A DNA stretch of 64,000 nucleotides, from NCBI GenBank assembly GCA_002280725.1, contig NCEM01000002.1, forward strand, positions 40,915-104,914, in the 5' to 3' direction. Below the pieces are notes generated by a model. That model was given only the letters and a program-made list of their open reading frames with translations. It had not been told where the DNA came from and searched no databases. A program made the translations under genes and the position numbers. Positions 8,094-16,034 of this stretch are shown in pieces. How positions within the stretch are numbered: the first letter of the stretch is position 1; every line of letters starts with the position of its first letter. Origin of the DNA: Alphaproteobacteria bacterium 32-64-14. Lineage in GTDB: Bacteria; Pseudomonadota; Alphaproteobacteria; Caulobacterales; Hyphomonadaceae.

Positions 8094-10142
8094 CTACCAG
8101 ATGCGGACGCGCTGTTCGGGCGCGATGTACATCTTGTCGCCTTCTTTCACGCCGAAAGCGGCATACCACTCGTCGATGTTCGGCACGACGCCGTTGACGC
8201 GGTACATCGGCGGCGAGTGCGGATCGACCGTCAGGAGCTGACGGGCCATCGGCTCACGCGCCATGGCGCGCCAGACTTGCGCCCATGACAGGAAGAAGCG
8301 CTGGTCGCCGGTCAAGCCGTCGATCACCGGAGCTTCCTTGCCGCCGAGCGACTGGTGGTAGGCGGTATAAGCCATGATGAGGCCGCCGAGGTCGCCGATG
8401 TTCTCGCCGGTCGTCAGCTTGCCGATGATGCACTGGTCCGTGAACGGGCAGTACTTGTCGTACTGTGCGTTGAGGGCCTCGGTGCGGGCCTTGAAATTCT
8501 CTTTCGTGTTGGCGCTCCACCAGTCGCGCTGGACGCCCTGGTCGTCGAACGCTGAACCCTGATCGTCGAAGCCGTGACCGATCTCGTGGCCGATGACTGC
8601 GCCGATGGCGCCGTAGTTGACGGCCGGGTCGGCGGCGACGTCGAAGAACGGCGCCTGGAGGATGCCGGCCGGGAAGGTGATCTGGTTCATCAGCGGGTTG
8701 TACGAGGCGTTCACGGTTTGCGCGTTCATGCCCCACTCTTCGCGGTCAACCGGCAGGCTGAGGCGCGCGATCTGGCGGTTCCACTCGAACGTGCGGGCGG
8801 CCATGACGTTTTCGAACAGCTTGGCCTTGTCGATCTGCATGGCCGAATAGTCGCGCCACTTGTTCGGATAGCCGACGCGAACCTCGAAGTTGGCGAGCTT
8901 CTTGAGCGCGGCGGCGCGGGTTTCGTCGTCCATCCAGTCGAGCTTCTCGATGCGGCCCTTGAGCGCCGAATTGAGGTTGGCGACCAGCTCTTCCATCTTG
9001 GCCTTGTTTTCCGGCGGGAAGAACTTGGCGGCGTAGGCTTCGCCCAGTGCTTCGCCGATATTGTTGTCGATCAGGCGCACGCCGCGCTTCCAGCGGTCAC
9101 GCTTGGTCGTTACGCCCGACAGCGTCTTGTTGAAGAACTCGAACGAGGCGTCGTCGAACGCCTTGGTGAGGAAAGTCGCGTTGTCGGAGGCGATGTGGAA
9201 GGTGAGGTATTTCTTCCAGGTGGCGATCGCCTGGCTATCGAGCAACTTGGCGCCTGCCGTGATCGAGGTGTCGCCATAGGCCACCATGTTGGTGAGCTTC
9301 GGGATGCCGGCATAGCCAGCCATCTTGTCGAGGTCGATGTTCGGCACAAGTTTCCTGAACGCTGCGACGTCCAGCGCCTTCATCGCCTTGTCGGTGACGC
9401 GGAGCTGGTCCGGCGTCCAGTGACCCTTGGCGATGGCTGTCTCGAACTTGATCACGGTTTCGGCGGACTTGGCCGGAGCTGCATCTCCGAGGAGCTCGAA
9501 GATCTTTGTGACGTAGGTGGTGTAGGCCTTGCGGGCCGCGACCTGGGACTCCTTGGTGCCGAGATAGTAGTCGCGGTCCGGCATGCCGAGGCCGCCCTGA
9601 GAGCCCCACACAGCATAGCGGGTGGGATCGGCGACGTCGGCTTCGATTCCGAGGCTGAAGGGCGAGGCGTAGCCAACCTTCGAAATGACTCTCAGGAGGT
9701 CGTCCTTGGTCGTGATCGCATCGATTTCGGCGAGGTAAGGTTTCAGCGGTTCGATGCCGCGCGTCTCGAGCGTGGCTTCGTCCATCCAAGAGGCGTAGAA
9801 GTCAGCGGCCTTGGCGACGTTGGCGCCGGCGGCGGGCGGCGTGGTGGCGAAACCGTCGATGATCGACTTCACGTCGTTCTCGGACTTCTCGCTGAGCGCA
9901 TCGAACGAACCGTAGCGCGGCTTGTCGTCCGGCATCTTGAAGGTCGCGAGCCATTGGCCGTTGGCATAGCGGAAGAAATCATCGCCGGGTTTCACCGCTT
10001 CATCGCGGTTGGTGAGGTCAATGCCCCAGGCGCCGATCGTTGCCCTGGGAGCTTCAGCGGCGGGCGCCGGCTTGGCCGGTTCGGGCGAGCAGCCGGCAAG
10101 AAGGACGGCTGCAGAAGCCGCCAGAAGAAGGGTCATTCGCAT
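8094..10142 (-). CDS. M13 family metallopeptidase lipoprotein (neprilysin-like), copy B
   Basis: A 682-residue paralogue of the adjacent gene. The N-terminus MRMTLLLAASAAVLLAGCSPEP is a lipoprotein signal with lipobox LAGC, so the protein should be membrane-anchored and periplasm-facing. Zinc motif HEIGH (codons at 8574-8588) is followed by GFDDQGSAFDDQG; ENIGDLGG carries the third ligand; the end is again RVRIW. Both copies share the LGMPDRDYYL/LGMPHRGYYL and LDWMDDETRAAAL/LDWMDEETRAAAL blocks, so they arose by duplication. The physiological substrate is unknown; proteobacterial M13 enzymes are generally oligopeptidases. Confidence 0.92.
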   Translation of the reverse strand: MRMTLLLAASAAVLLAGCSPEPAKPAPAAEAPRATIGAWGIDLTNRDEAVKPGDDFFRYANGQWLATFKMPDDKPRYGSFDALSEKSENDVKSIIDGFATTPPAAGANVAKAADFYASWMDEATLETRGIEPLKPYLAEIDAITTKDDLLRVISKVGYASPFSLGIEADVADPTRYAVWGSQGGLGMPDRDYYLGTKESQVAARKAYTTYVTKIFELLGDAAPAKSAETVIKFETAIAKGHWTPDQLRVTDKAMKALDVAAFRKLVPNIDLDKMAGYAGIPKLTNMVAYGDTSITAGAKLLDSQAIATWKKYLTFHIASDNATFLTKAFDDASFEFFNKTLSGVTTKRDRWKRGVRLIDNNIGEALGEAYAAKFFPPENKAKMEELVANLNSALKGRIEKLDWMDDETRAAALKKLANFEVRVGYPNKWRDYSAMQIDKAKLFENVMAARTFEWNRQIARLSLPVDREEWGMNAQTVNASYNPLMNQITFPAGILQAPFFDVAADPAVNYGAIGAVIGHEIGHGFDDQGSAFDDQGVQRDWWSANTKENFKARTEALNAQYDKYCPFTDQCIIGKLTTGENIGDLGGLIMAYTAYHQSLGGKEAPVIDGLTGDQRFFLSWAQVWRAMAREPMARQLLTVDPHSPPMYRVNGVVPNIDEWYAAFGVKEGDKMYIAPEQRVRIW

Positions 10143-10304
10143 GAAGAGAGCCTCTGGAAAGATTTCGGGCCAGGCTGGCTGGCGATTCGCACGATGTGTC
10201 CCAGCGCCGTTTGGGAGTCAATCAATCTTATCGCAAAACAATAAACCGGCCGTCATGTAACGCATGAAAGCCGAGACAAATCAGTGTTCTCAGCGTAGAC
10301 CGCC

Positions 10305-11693
10305 ATGATGACCTCACCGGATGCAACACCCGGCCGGCCGGCCACAGCAACCACGCGCAAGCGGCAGGGACGAGCGCGTGACATCGGCGTGATCGTCATC
10401 GCAGCTGCGGTCGTTCTCGCCATGCTGGCGATCTCGGGGCAGGTGAACTGGCCTGCCGCTTTGATTGGCGTGGTCGCGCTCGGCACATTCACGTTCTTCT
10501 GGTTCTTCGGCACGGTCGATCCCGCGCAGGAGACGGGCGAGGACGAGGCCGCCGCCGAGATCGCAGCCAAGCGGGCGAGAGCTGCGCAGGAGCGGAGCTT
10601 CCGCAGCGCGCTCGTCGAAGCGCTGTCCGAGCCGACGATGTACATCGATGCGCAGGGCAAGGTGGAAGCGGCGAACGCCGCGGCCCGCAAGCAGTTCCGC
10701 TTTCTGGGGGCCGATCCGGTGCTGAGTGCGGTGGTGCGCCGGCCCGAATTGCTCGACGCGGTCGCGGCCGTGCGCAAGGGCGAGGGGCCGCAGCGTTTCG
10801 AGTTTGTCGAGCGGGCTGAGACTGATCGTTATTTCTCCTGTGTCGCGGCGCCGCTGGGCGGTGGCGTGCTGGTGAGCATGCACGATCTCACCGACATCAA
10901 GCGCGCCGAGTTCGCGCGCGTGGATTTCCTTGCCAACGCCAGCCATGAGCTGCGTACGCCGCTGACCTCGCTGTCGGGCTTCATCGAGACGCTGCGTGGG
11001 CCCGCGCGCGATGACCCGGAGGCGCGCGAGCGCTTTCTCGAGATCATGCAGGGGCAGGCCGACCGGATGCGCCGCCTGATCAGCGATCTGCTGTCGCTGT
11101 CGCGGATCGAGCTGGTCGAGCATCGCCCGCCTGAGGGCGAGGCCGATCTTGCCAGCGTGGTGCGCGAGGTGGTGGAGGCGCTCGAGCCTGTGGCGGCCGA
11201 GCGCGGCGTGAAGGTTGCGGTCACGGGACTGGACAACGCCGTGATGGTGACGGGCGTGCGGGATGAGCTAGCGCAGGTGGTGCAGAACCTCGTCGACAAC
11301 GCCGTGAAGTATTCGGAGACGGGCGGCGTCGTGCTGGTTGATCTGGTGTCGGGCGTGGCGCCGGATGCAGCGTCCGTGCGTGCGGGTCGGCAGTGGGCCG
11401 AGGCGGGGCACATGTCGATCGTGACGTCGCCGGGCGCTGCGCGCGGCCTCAGCGCTGCGTTACGTGTGACCGATTCAGGGCCGGGGATCGAGCGGCAATA
11501 CCTGCCGCGACTGTCCGAGCGTTTCTATCGTGTCGATCCGGGCCGTGGCCTGCGTCCTGGCACGGGGCTGGGCCTCGCCATCGTGAAGCACGTGGTGCAA
11601 CGGCATCGCGGCGAATTGCTGGTCGAGAGCGAACCGGGGCGCGGATCGGCCTTTGGCGTCGTGTTGCCGATGGCGAAAGCCACAAACACATGA
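10305..11693 (+). CDS. phoR: Phosphate regulon sensor histidine kinase PhoR
   Basis: Membrane histidine kinase pairing with PhoB. Two N-terminal membrane segments (residues about 27-48 and 53-70) are followed by a PAS-like sensor (about 95-200), the HisKA box NASHELRTPLTSLSGFIETL with phospho-acceptor His214, and the HATPase domain: N box DNAVKYSE, G1 DSGPGI, G2 GTGLGLAIVKHV. The 462 residues and the LAISGQVNWPAALIG membrane hairpin fit PhoR. Its cognate phoB lies about 9 kb downstream after pstB and phoU; seven unrelated kilobases intervene. No obvious Pho box was found upstream. Assignment to PhoR rather than another PAS kinase rests on this neighbourhood. Confidence 0.82.
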   Translation: MMTSPDATPGRPATATTRKRQGRARDIGVIVIAAAVVLAMLAISGQVNWPAALIGVVALGTFTFFWFFGTVDPAQETGEDEAAAEIAAKRARAAQERSFRSALVEALSEPTMYIDAQGKVEAANAAARKQFRFLGADPVLSAVVRRPELLDAVAAVRKGEGPQRFEFVERAETDRYFSCVAAPLGGGVLVSMHDLTDIKRAEFARVDFLANASHELRTPLTSLSGFIETLRGPARDDPEARERFLEIMQGQADRMRRLISDLLSLSRIELVEHRPPEGEADLASVVREVVEALEPVAAERGVKVAVTGLDNAVMVTGVRDELAQVVQNLVDNAVKYSETGGVVLVDLVSGVAPDAASVRAGRQWAEAGHMSIVTSPGAARGLSAALRVTDSGPGIERQYLPRLSERFYRVDPGRGLRPGTGLGLAIVKHVVQRHRGELLVESEPGRGSAFGVVLPMAKATNT

Positions 11694-11721
11694 GCGCCGA
11701 GGCTTGATGGCCCCGGCGCTC
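11692..11721. terminator. Stem-loop between convergent phoR and TonB receptor gene
   Basis: GAGCGCCG (11692-11699) pairs with CGGCGCTC (11714-11721) around a 14-base loop; the left arm overlaps the phoR stop codon. No clear U-run on either strand, so this is only a possible shared terminator. Confidence 0.35.
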
Positions 11722-11747
11722 GCGGTGGTTCGCAGGTGGAGACGGTC

Positions 11748-13958
11748 CTAGTATTTCAGCGTCAGCGAAGCCGAGTAGTTGGAGCCCGGCTGCGTGTAGG
11801 CGTCGCGGGTGGCCGATGAATTCGCAAGGCCGCGTACATCGCCCCACCACCAGTACTTCTCGTCTGTCACGTTGAAGGCGCCGACGCGCAGGGCCGCCCA
11901 ATCCGTGATGTTCCAGTAGGCGGTGATGTCGACGATCGAGAATGACGGCGGACGGAACAGCGTTGCGGCCGACACGTCCTGGACCTGCTTGCCATCGACG
12001 AAGGTCGCGATGACCTGGCCGCCGAAGACGCCGGTGGGATCGTCGAAGGTGACGCCAGCGACGAGCTTGGCCGGATCGACCGAGTCGAGCGCGGCGTTCG
12101 GCGTTCCGCGCACCGTGCCGTCAGCTTGCGAGGCGGCGAAGCGCAGGCCGATGCCGTTGTCCCAACGCGCGTTCAGCTTCGCTTCGACGCCGTTGATGCT
12201 GACGTCGGTGAAGTTGACATACTGGTAGATGAACGGGTTCACCGACGTGCCGCCGCCCGAGACGACCTGCTGCGAGATGAAGTCCTTGTAGTCGGCGACG
12301 AAGCCGACGACTTCGCCCGCCCACGTCGCGCCGCCGAGATCGATGTTGCGGAGGCGGATGCCTAGCTCGGTCGAGTCGCTCGATTCCGGTTTCAGGTTCG
12401 GGTTCGGCAGCGAGGTGTAGCCGAAGGCGAGGTTGGAGAACGCGTTGTTCACCTGGCTCGGCTCCGGGGCCTTGTAGCCGGCCGAGTAGTTGAAGAACGC
12501 GCCCAGCCAGTCGACCGGCTGCGCCACGACGCCGAATTTCGGCGATAAGCGGCTGCCATCGGACGGTGCGGTGGGAACGGTCGTCGGATAGAGCGGGTCG
12601 GGCTTCGGCGTCAGCTCGTAGGCGTCATAGCGCAGCGCCGGGTAGAGCGTCAGCGTGCCATCGAGCAGGCTGATCTGGTCCTGCACGAAGGCGCCGGTGA
12701 GCGTGTATTCGGTCAGCGGGAAGGCGCGCGTCGGGAACACGTCGGGCGGCGTCGGCACGGTGCCTGAACGGATGCCGTCCTGCTCGGTTTCGGAGTAGTC
12801 GGCGCCGGTCAGCAGGCGGTGGGAGGCAAAGCCGGTGTCGAACGCGAGTTCGAGCTGGCCGTTGGCGCCCCAGACCTGGTTGTCGAAATAGTTGTCGCGC
12901 GTGCGGTCGACGGCGGGGGTGCGATCCTCGAAGGTGAACTGGCGGGTGTTCGAGTCCTGCGTGTAGACGGCCCATTTGGCCGAGCGGAACAGGCCTTCGC
13001 CTAGGTCCATCTCGTGGTCGAAGCTGATGCGCGTGCGGTCCGAGGTATCTTCGGCCAGTATCTGTAGCACGGTGGCCGAGCGGCCCGAGAGAACGTCCGA
13101 AGATGCAGTTGATTCCACTGCGTCGTAGGTCAGGCGGAAGCGATGCATGCCCGGCGCCCAGACCAGCTTGGCGAGGTAGGCGTCGGATTCGAAGTCGGTC
13201 GGGTTCGGCGCGGTGCGCGCGGAGGTCGAGGAGAAGTTCGTGCCGAGGTTTTCCTGTTCGCTGGCGTCGCGGCGCGTGTAGGCGAGCATGGCGGAGAAGT
13301 CGCCTGCCTTCGTGGCGGCGATCAGCGAGTTCGCGACGCTTTCATCGGCGGACGAATAGGCCGAGCGGGCGCGGATGCCGAAATTGCGGCCGTCCTGCAC
13401 GAGGCTGTCCGGGTCGCGCGTGATGAAACTGACGGCGCCGGCAACGCCATCCGATCCGTACATCGCGGAAGCCGGGCCGCGGATGATCTCGACCGATTGC
13501 AGCAAGTCGAGATCGACATAGTCGCCGCGTCCGTTGACCGTCGGGCCGAAGGCGTAGCTGTCGGGCACGCGGATGCCGTCCGTCTGGATCAGCACGCGGT
13601 TGCCTTCGAGGCCGCGGATGTTGAAGCCGGCGTTGCGGTCGCGACCTGTGGCGCCGAGTGCTGCGCCGAAACGGGCAGGCGAGTTGCGGACGGAGACGCC
13701 CGGCTCGAAGCGCATCAGATCCTTGATGTCGGTGACGAGTTCGTCCTCGATTCGCTCATCCGTGATCACCGAGACCGTGGCGGGGACTTCGTCGACCGCC
13801 TGCTCGATGCGGGTCGCTGTGACGGTGACCTGGTCGCGTCCATTCTCCTCGATCGTCTCGTCCGCCGGCGCAGGCGCGGACTGGGCGAGGGCGGGGGAGG
13901 CGATCAGGGCCAGCGCCGCGGTCGAAATCATCGTGCCGGCCATCAGTCGGATACGCAT
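11748..13958 (-). CDS. TonB-dependent outer-membrane receptor, heme/hemoglobin-type
   Basis: Outer-membrane beta-barrel gated by TonB. Signal peptide MRIRLMAGTMISTAALALIASPALAQ, then a TonB-box-like DQVTVTATRIEQ, the plug domain (NIRGLEGNRVLIQTDGIRVPD, IIRGPASAMYGSDGVAGAVSF) and a barrel ending in aromatic SASLTLKY. The plug wording is that of the hemoglobin/heme receptor branch. About 736 residues. An in-frame ATG at 14000 exists, but AAGGAC lies 9 bases before the ATG at 13958 and a Fur-box-like palindrome occupies 13980-13998, which should be non-coding. It is on the same strand as the DUF4198 gene upstream and divergent from the CbiX-like and DUF6607 genes. Ligand (heme, another iron chelate, or Ni/Co complex) is inferred only. 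Confidence 0.88.
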   Translation of the reverse strand: MRIRLMAGTMISTAALALIASPALAQSAPAPADETIEENGRDQVTVTATRIEQAVDEVPATVSVITDERIEDELVTDIKDLMRFEPGVSVRNSPARFGAALGATGRDRNAGFNIRGLEGNRVLIQTDGIRVPDSYAFGPTVNGRGDYVDLDLLQSVEIIRGPASAMYGSDGVAGAVSFITRDPDSLVQDGRNFGIRARSAYSSADESVANSLIAATKAGDFSAMLAYTRRDASEQENLGTNFSSTSARTAPNPTDFESDAYLAKLVWAPGMHRFRLTYDAVESTASSDVLSGRSATVLQILAEDTSDRTRISFDHEMDLGEGLFRSAKWAVYTQDSNTRQFTFEDRTPAVDRTRDNYFDNQVWGANGQLELAFDTGFASHRLLTGADYSETEQDGIRSGTVPTPPDVFPTRAFPLTEYTLTGAFVQDQISLLDGTLTLYPALRYDAYELTPKPDPLYPTTVPTAPSDGSRLSPKFGVVAQPVDWLGAFFNYSAGYKAPEPSQVNNAFSNLAFGYTSLPNPNLKPESSDSTELGIRLRNIDLGGATWAGEVVGFVADYKDFISQQVVSGGGTSVNPFIYQYVNFTDVSINGVEAKLNARWDNGIGLRFAASQADGTVRGTPNAALDSVDPAKLVAGVTFDDPTGVFGGQVIATFVDGKQVQDVSAATLFRPPSFSIVDITAYWNITDWAALRVGAFNVTDEKYWWWGDVRGLANSSATRDAYTQPGSNYSASLTLKY

Positions 13959-13979
13959 CGTCGTGGGTCCTTGTGTAGA

Positions 13980-13998
13980 GCGAATGCGTTGCATTCGC
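13980..13998. promoter_or_regulatory. 19-bp Fur-box-like palindrome upstream of TonB receptor
   Basis: GCGAATGCGTTGCATTCGC, a 19-bp imperfect dyad (eight of nine pairs). It keeps the AATG-N5-CATT core and the overall length of the classical Fur box. It sits 22 bases upstream of the chosen start, next to an A/T run. Regulator identity (Fur, Irr, Zur or other) is inference. Confidence 0.45.
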
Positions 13999-14086
13999 AT
14001 AAAAAAACTGGGCCGTGCCTGTCTGTCGCCGAAGTCGTTTTGCGAGGGGCGGGGCGTGCAGCCCCGTGCCCTCCGGCGGGTTTGGG

Positions 14087-14896
14087 TTAGGGCTGAACCT
14101 CGAGGGTGAGCGAGGTGGTGTAGCTGCGCACCGGCGTTGCAGCGCCCACGGGCGCATCAGCCGAGAGGCGCGTCCAGATCAGGTAGACGCCCGGCTTGTC
14201 GAACGTGACCTTAACGCTGCCATCGGCGGCGGACGTCAACTCTTTCCGGTAGGCGGGTTCTTCATAGGCGCCGCCTTCGCGCCAGATCTCGACGCGCTGG
14301 TTCGCCACCGGCTTGCCGTTGAGCAGCACGTGAAACTCAAAGCCCTTGTCGAGATAGACATCGTTCGGATGCGTGGCGGGCTTCAGCTGCAGCGCGCCGA
14401 TCACGGCATCGACAGGCGCTTTCGTGGGCGCGCCGCGCGTGACGTAGACGTCGGCGACGGTTGCCGTCTGGCTCTGGCGCGTCTGTGCGCCAGCGGGAAT
14501 CTCGCGGTCAGGGGCAAACGGCTGCCACACGCCATCAATGAGAATCTGCGGACCGACGCGGCCGAGACGCTCGCCCGTCGAGAGGCGATAGGTGCCTGGC
14601 GCCTTGGTCGCCGCTTCGAGGATCGTGACCTGCGTGAAGGGCTGCACCGTGTTGAACTTCGCGGGCTGGCCATCGGGGCCGATGACGGTCCACGCTTCGG
14701 ACTTCACGGCGATGCTGGGGTTCGGGAAGTCTTCGGTGAAGGAGGATTGCGCCGTCACGATGTCGGCGTTGGCCGTCGTGAAGAAGTTGGGCTTGAGGTA
14801 GGACGTATCCGCGCCGGCGGGGACGCTCGCCGCGAGCGCAGCCAGGACGAGGGCGGCGGTGGCGCATCCCCATGTCACGGCTGGGCGGATCGGCAT
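14087..14896 (-). CDS. DUF4198 family periplasmic protein
   Basis: A 269-residue exported protein. The signal peptide MPIRPAVTWGCATAALVLAALAASVPAGA precedes the DUF4198 pattern: a first half starting HxxY-like in the family (here DTSYLKPNFFTTANADIV), the central KGFEFHVLLNGKPVANQRVEIWREG, and the carboxypeptidase-regulatory-like end DGSVKVTFDKPGVYLIWTRL. DUF4198 proteins are commonly encoded beside TonB receptors for metals (NikM-like). The ATG at 14911 is five codons upstream, but AGGGGA sits 7 bases before the ATG at 14896, so that start is chosen. It precedes the TonB receptor by 128 bases on the same strand. Role in metal or metal-complex handling is inferred. Confidence 0.78.
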   Translation of the reverse strand: MPIRPAVTWGCATAALVLAALAASVPAGADTSYLKPNFFTTANADIVTAQSSFTEDFPNPSIAVKSEAWTVIGPDGQPAKFNTVQPFTQVTILEAATKAPGTYRLSTGERLGRVGPQILIDGVWQPFAPDREIPAGAQTRQSQTATVADVYVTRGAPTKAPVDAVIGALQLKPATHPNDVYLDKGFEFHVLLNGKPVANQRVEIWREGGAYEEPAYRKELTSAADGSVKVTFDKPGVYLIWTRLSADAPVGAATPVRSYTTSLTLEVQP

Positions 14897-14931
14897 TTTT
14901 CGTCCCCTCATGAGTGTAGGTCGATGTCAGT

Positions 14932-15006
14932 TTCGTAGACCAACTGCAAATAACTCGCAAGTGCACAAAAGGCGCACTTGAAAGTCATTTGCAAGTGACG
15001 TAGCCG
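14932..15006. promoter_or_regulatory. Divergent promoter region of the metal cluster with several dyads
   Basis: Leftward: TTGCGA (14960-14955), 17 bases, TACGAA (14937-14932). Rightward: TTGAAA (14978-14983), 17 bases, weak TAGCCG (15001-15006). Between them lies CAAGTGC-N9-GCACTTG (14958-14980), and in the rightward spacer TCATTTGCAAGTGA (14985-14998), a near-perfect dyad. The layout suggests one or more regulators controlling both directions. Confidence 0.4.
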
Positions 15007-15058
15007 AAAAGCCCCCGGTTGGATTCGCCCGGGAGCCAGTGATTGGGGAGATTCTGAC

Positions 15059-16015
15059 ATGATGCTGACCCGCCGGACCTCGCTGTTCGCCCTCGCCGGC
15101 GCCGGCGTCCTCACCGCCACCTGTGGTCTTGCGCTTGCGCAGCCGCACGACGCCAGCGTCGGCGTGCTGGTCATGGCGCACGGCGGAGGGGCCACGTGGA
15201 ATGCCGAGGTGGAGGCGATGCTCGCGCCGCTGGCCAGGGATTATCCGCTCGAACTCGCGTTCGGCATGGCCGAGGCCGCCAGCCTGCAGGCCGGCGTTGC
15301 GAAGCTTGAGGCCAGGGGCGTCAAGAAGATCACCGTCGTGCGTCTCTTCGTCAGTGGCGAAAGCTTCTACGAGCGTACAGAACAGATTCTTGGCCTTGCC
15401 GCCGGCGCAGAGCCCAAGCCGGCTGCGCCAGCGGGACATGGCGATCATGCCGCGCATGGCGCTGGCCAGGGCGGCGGCGGGCACGACATGGCGTTGTGGC
15501 GCATTGAAACGAAGTCGAGCTTCGCGCTCAGCCAGCAGGGTCTGGCCGAGGCGCCTGAAATGGGCGCCGTGCTGGTCGAGCGGGTGCGCGCGCTCAGCAA
15601 GGACCCGGCGAAGGAAAGCATTCTCGTGATCGCACATGGTCCCGGCGACGATGCCGAGGATCAGCGTTGGCTACACATGATCGATCAACGCGCAGAAGCC
15701 GTGCGGAACGCAGCGCCCTTCCGGCACGTGCAGGCCGAAACGCTGCGCGAGGACTGGCCCGAAAAGCGTGTCGTGTCGGAAGCGCGCATCCGCGCCTACG
15801 TCGAAGCGGCCGCCAAGGATGGCAATCGTGTGATTGTGATTCCCTATCGCGTCGCGGGCTTCGGGCCGTATGCGGGCGTGCTCGAGGATCTGGAGTATGT
15901 CGCGGACTCAAAGGGCCTGCTGCCGAGCGCGGAGGTCGAGCACTGGGTTCGCCGGCAGGTCAAGGAACTGGCGGCAGGCACATTCCGCGCGCCGCTGACC
16001 GCGCACGCGCACTGA
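15059..16015 (+). CDS. Exported CbiX/sirohydrochlorin cobaltochelatase-like protein
   Basis: A 318-residue protein with two CbiX-type chelatase domains in tandem (about 35-115 and 150-300). The metal-site histidines are in VLVMAHGGG (His41) and VIAHGPGDD (His193). Unlike cytoplasmic chelatases it begins MLTRRTSLFALAGAGVL, a twin-arginine-type signal. The linker (about 125-143) is His/Gly-rich with His127, 130, 133 and 142, a likely metal-binding loop. GGGGAG lies 8 bases before the ATG. It is followed 19 bases later by the DUF6607 gene and is divergent from DUF4198 and the TonB receptor. Inference: a periplasmic protein inserting, removing or storing metal for a tetrapyrrole or other chelate. 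The reaction is not known. Confidence 0.8.
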   Translation: MMLTRRTSLFALAGAGVLTATCGLALAQPHDASVGVLVMAHGGGATWNAEVEAMLAPLARDYPLELAFGMAEAASLQAGVAKLEARGVKKITVVRLFVSGESFYERTEQILGLAAGAEPKPAAPAGHGDHAAHGAGQGGGGHDMALWRIETKSSFALSQQGLAEAPEMGAVLVERVRALSKDPAKESILVIAHGPGDDAEDQRWLHMIDQRAEAVRNAAPFRHVQAETLREDWPEKRVVSEARIRAYVEAAAKDGNRVIVIPYRVAGFGPYAGVLEDLEYVADSKGLLPSAEVEHWVRRQVKELAAGTFRAPLTAHAH

Positions 16016-16034
16016 CCGTACCAAAGGTATCGAC

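Noticed and set aside
8574..10244. Plus-strand frame of 556 codons opposite M13 copy B
   Set aside because: Shadow of a real gene; the minus strand carries the HEIGH zinc motif and lipoprotein signal.
15001..15058. Cobalamin-type riboswitch before the CbiX-like gene
   Set aside because: A CCAGTG is present but no B12-box context or the required leader length; the space to the start is too short.
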